Shown here: positions 13,078 through 13,659 of the stretch, piece after piece
Layout: each line of letters begins with the position of its first letter
How positions within the stretch are numbered: the first letter of the stretch is position 1
Source: Dehalococcoidia bacterium
GTDB taxonomy: Bacteria > Chloroflexota > Dehalococcoidia > GIF9 > AB-539-J10
DNA length: 13,659 nt
Direction: 5' to 3'
Assembly: GCA_030603485.1 (NCBI GenBank)
Contig: JAUVXS010000033.1
Coordinates: 1 to 13,659 of the forward strand
The notes under the pieces: model-generated
Database searches by the model: none
What the model was told of the DNA's origin: nothing
The model's input: the letters and a program-made list of their open reading frames with translations, nothing else
Program-made: the position numbers and the translations under genes

Positions 13078-13659
13078 ATGCCACCTCATGCCTTTTTCCA
13101 CAAACAATTTATGCCACTAGCTGAAGCTAAAATCGGAATCTTGACCCATGCCCTCCACTACGGCACCGCTTGCTTCGAGGGCATCCGCGGTAACTGGGAT
13201 GGCAAGCAGGAAAAATTTTGCCTCTTTAGAATCCAGGACCACTACAAGCGCATGCTTGAGGGCTGCCGCCTCCTGAAAATAAATCTCCCCTACTCCGTTG
13301 ATGAGCTTTGCCAATTGACCGGGGAGCTTTTGGTAAGAAGTGGCTACCGGGAAAACGTATACATCCGTCCTTTAGCCTATAAAAGCTCCGAAGCTATAGG
13401 GGTCCGTCTCCACAACCTGGAAGATGATTGCTTTATTGTCGTGACCACACTCCCCCCTTATCTTGATACAGATAATGGTGTTCGTTGCTGCACCTCATCG
13501 TGGCGTCGCGTGGATGATAACATGATCCCACCTCGGGGCAAGATTTGTGGCATCTATGTAAACAGCGCATTAGCTAAAACCGAGGCCTGGGAAAATGGCT
13601 TTGATGAAGCAATATTGCTAACTCAAGACGGACATGTCTCCGAGGGCAGTGGTGAGAAT
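13078..13659 (+). CDS. ilvE: Branched-chain amino acid aminotransferase, N-terminal part (cut by window end)
   Basis: Class IV PLP aminotransferase, the last step of Val, Ile and Leu synthesis; 194 codons are visible, still open at the window edge. THALHYGTACFEGIRGNW near residues 23-40 is the family opening, where tyrosine and arginine contact cofactor phosphate and substrate. RGKICGIYVNSALAKTEA carries the probable PLP-binding Lys at residue 155. FDEAILL followed by VSEGSGEN is the next conserved block, just at the edge. The ATG has AAAGGAG 4 bases upstream and a good promoter, so it is probably the first gene of its transcript. D-amino-acid transaminase and 4-amino-4-deoxychorismate lyase share the fold, but the GTACFEGIRG motif and the spacing fit IlvE. 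Confidence 0.93.
   Translation, partial: MPPHAFFHKQFMPLAEAKIGILTHALHYGTACFEGIRGNWDGKQEKFCLFRIQDHYKRMLEGCRLLKINLPYSVDELCQLTGELLVRSGYRENVYIRPLAYKSSEAIGVRLHNLEDDCFIVVTTLPPYLDTDNGVRCCTSSWRRVDDNMIPPRGKICGIYVNSALAKTEAWENGFDEAILLTQDGHVSEGSGEN

Overview
The window looks like the chromosome of an anaerobic or sediment bacterium of the Chloroflexota, most plausibly Dehalococcoidia-like. The pointers are a DUF951 small protein, corrinoid salvage genes, a leuC/leuD pair of the short archaeal-type length, and dispersed GTCATTGCGAG-type palindromic repeats. This placement is inference from gene content; no rRNA or other marker is present.

Region 1 (1-1989, minus strand) is a corrinoid uptake operon. It reads btuF (lipoprotein binding protein), then cobO (corrinoid adenosyltransferase), then a FecCD/BtuC permease cut by the window edge. 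It is driven by a consensus sigma-70 promoter with a short leader that has no room for a cobalamin riboswitch. Behind it (2149-3637, minus strand) lie a winged-helix regulator with a large C-terminal domain and, 25 bases upstream of that, an endonuclease III gene. Divergent from these (3819-5627, plus strand) is a leuC-leuD type hydro-lyase pair whose small subunit has unusual residues at the substrate-recognition loop. A repeat cluster and a DUF951 gene follow.

Region 2 (about 6136-11460, mostly minus strand) is an accessory, defence-like block between the DUF951 gene and dinB. It holds a tightly overlapped three-gene operon: a ribbon-helix-helix protein, a 964-residue N6-adenine DNA methylase with a type IIG/TaqI-like layout, and a small TumE/DUF6516-like protein. 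Downstream, under its own strong promoter, is a phospholipase D-type nuclease fused to a PUA/EVE-like domain. Together these could form an unusual modification/restriction or modification/toxin system: the methylase's N-terminal nuclease-like region appears to have lost its ExK motif, while the adjacent PLD gene supplies a nuclease. This is the best candidate in the window for an undescribed system.

Region 3 (11461-13659, plus strand) holds DNA polymerase IV (dinB), a second large composite repeat cluster, and the start of a branched-chain aminotransferase gene with a good promoter and ribosome binding site, cut by the window end.

The three repeat clusters (2039-2142, 5755-5886, 12785-12963) share one plan. 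A 5-base arm pair flanks an internal hairpin, and both the arms and the hairpin stem change between units while mostly keeping complementarity, as expected of an element conserved for its folded structure. No tRNA, rRNA, CRISPR array or insertion sequence was seen.
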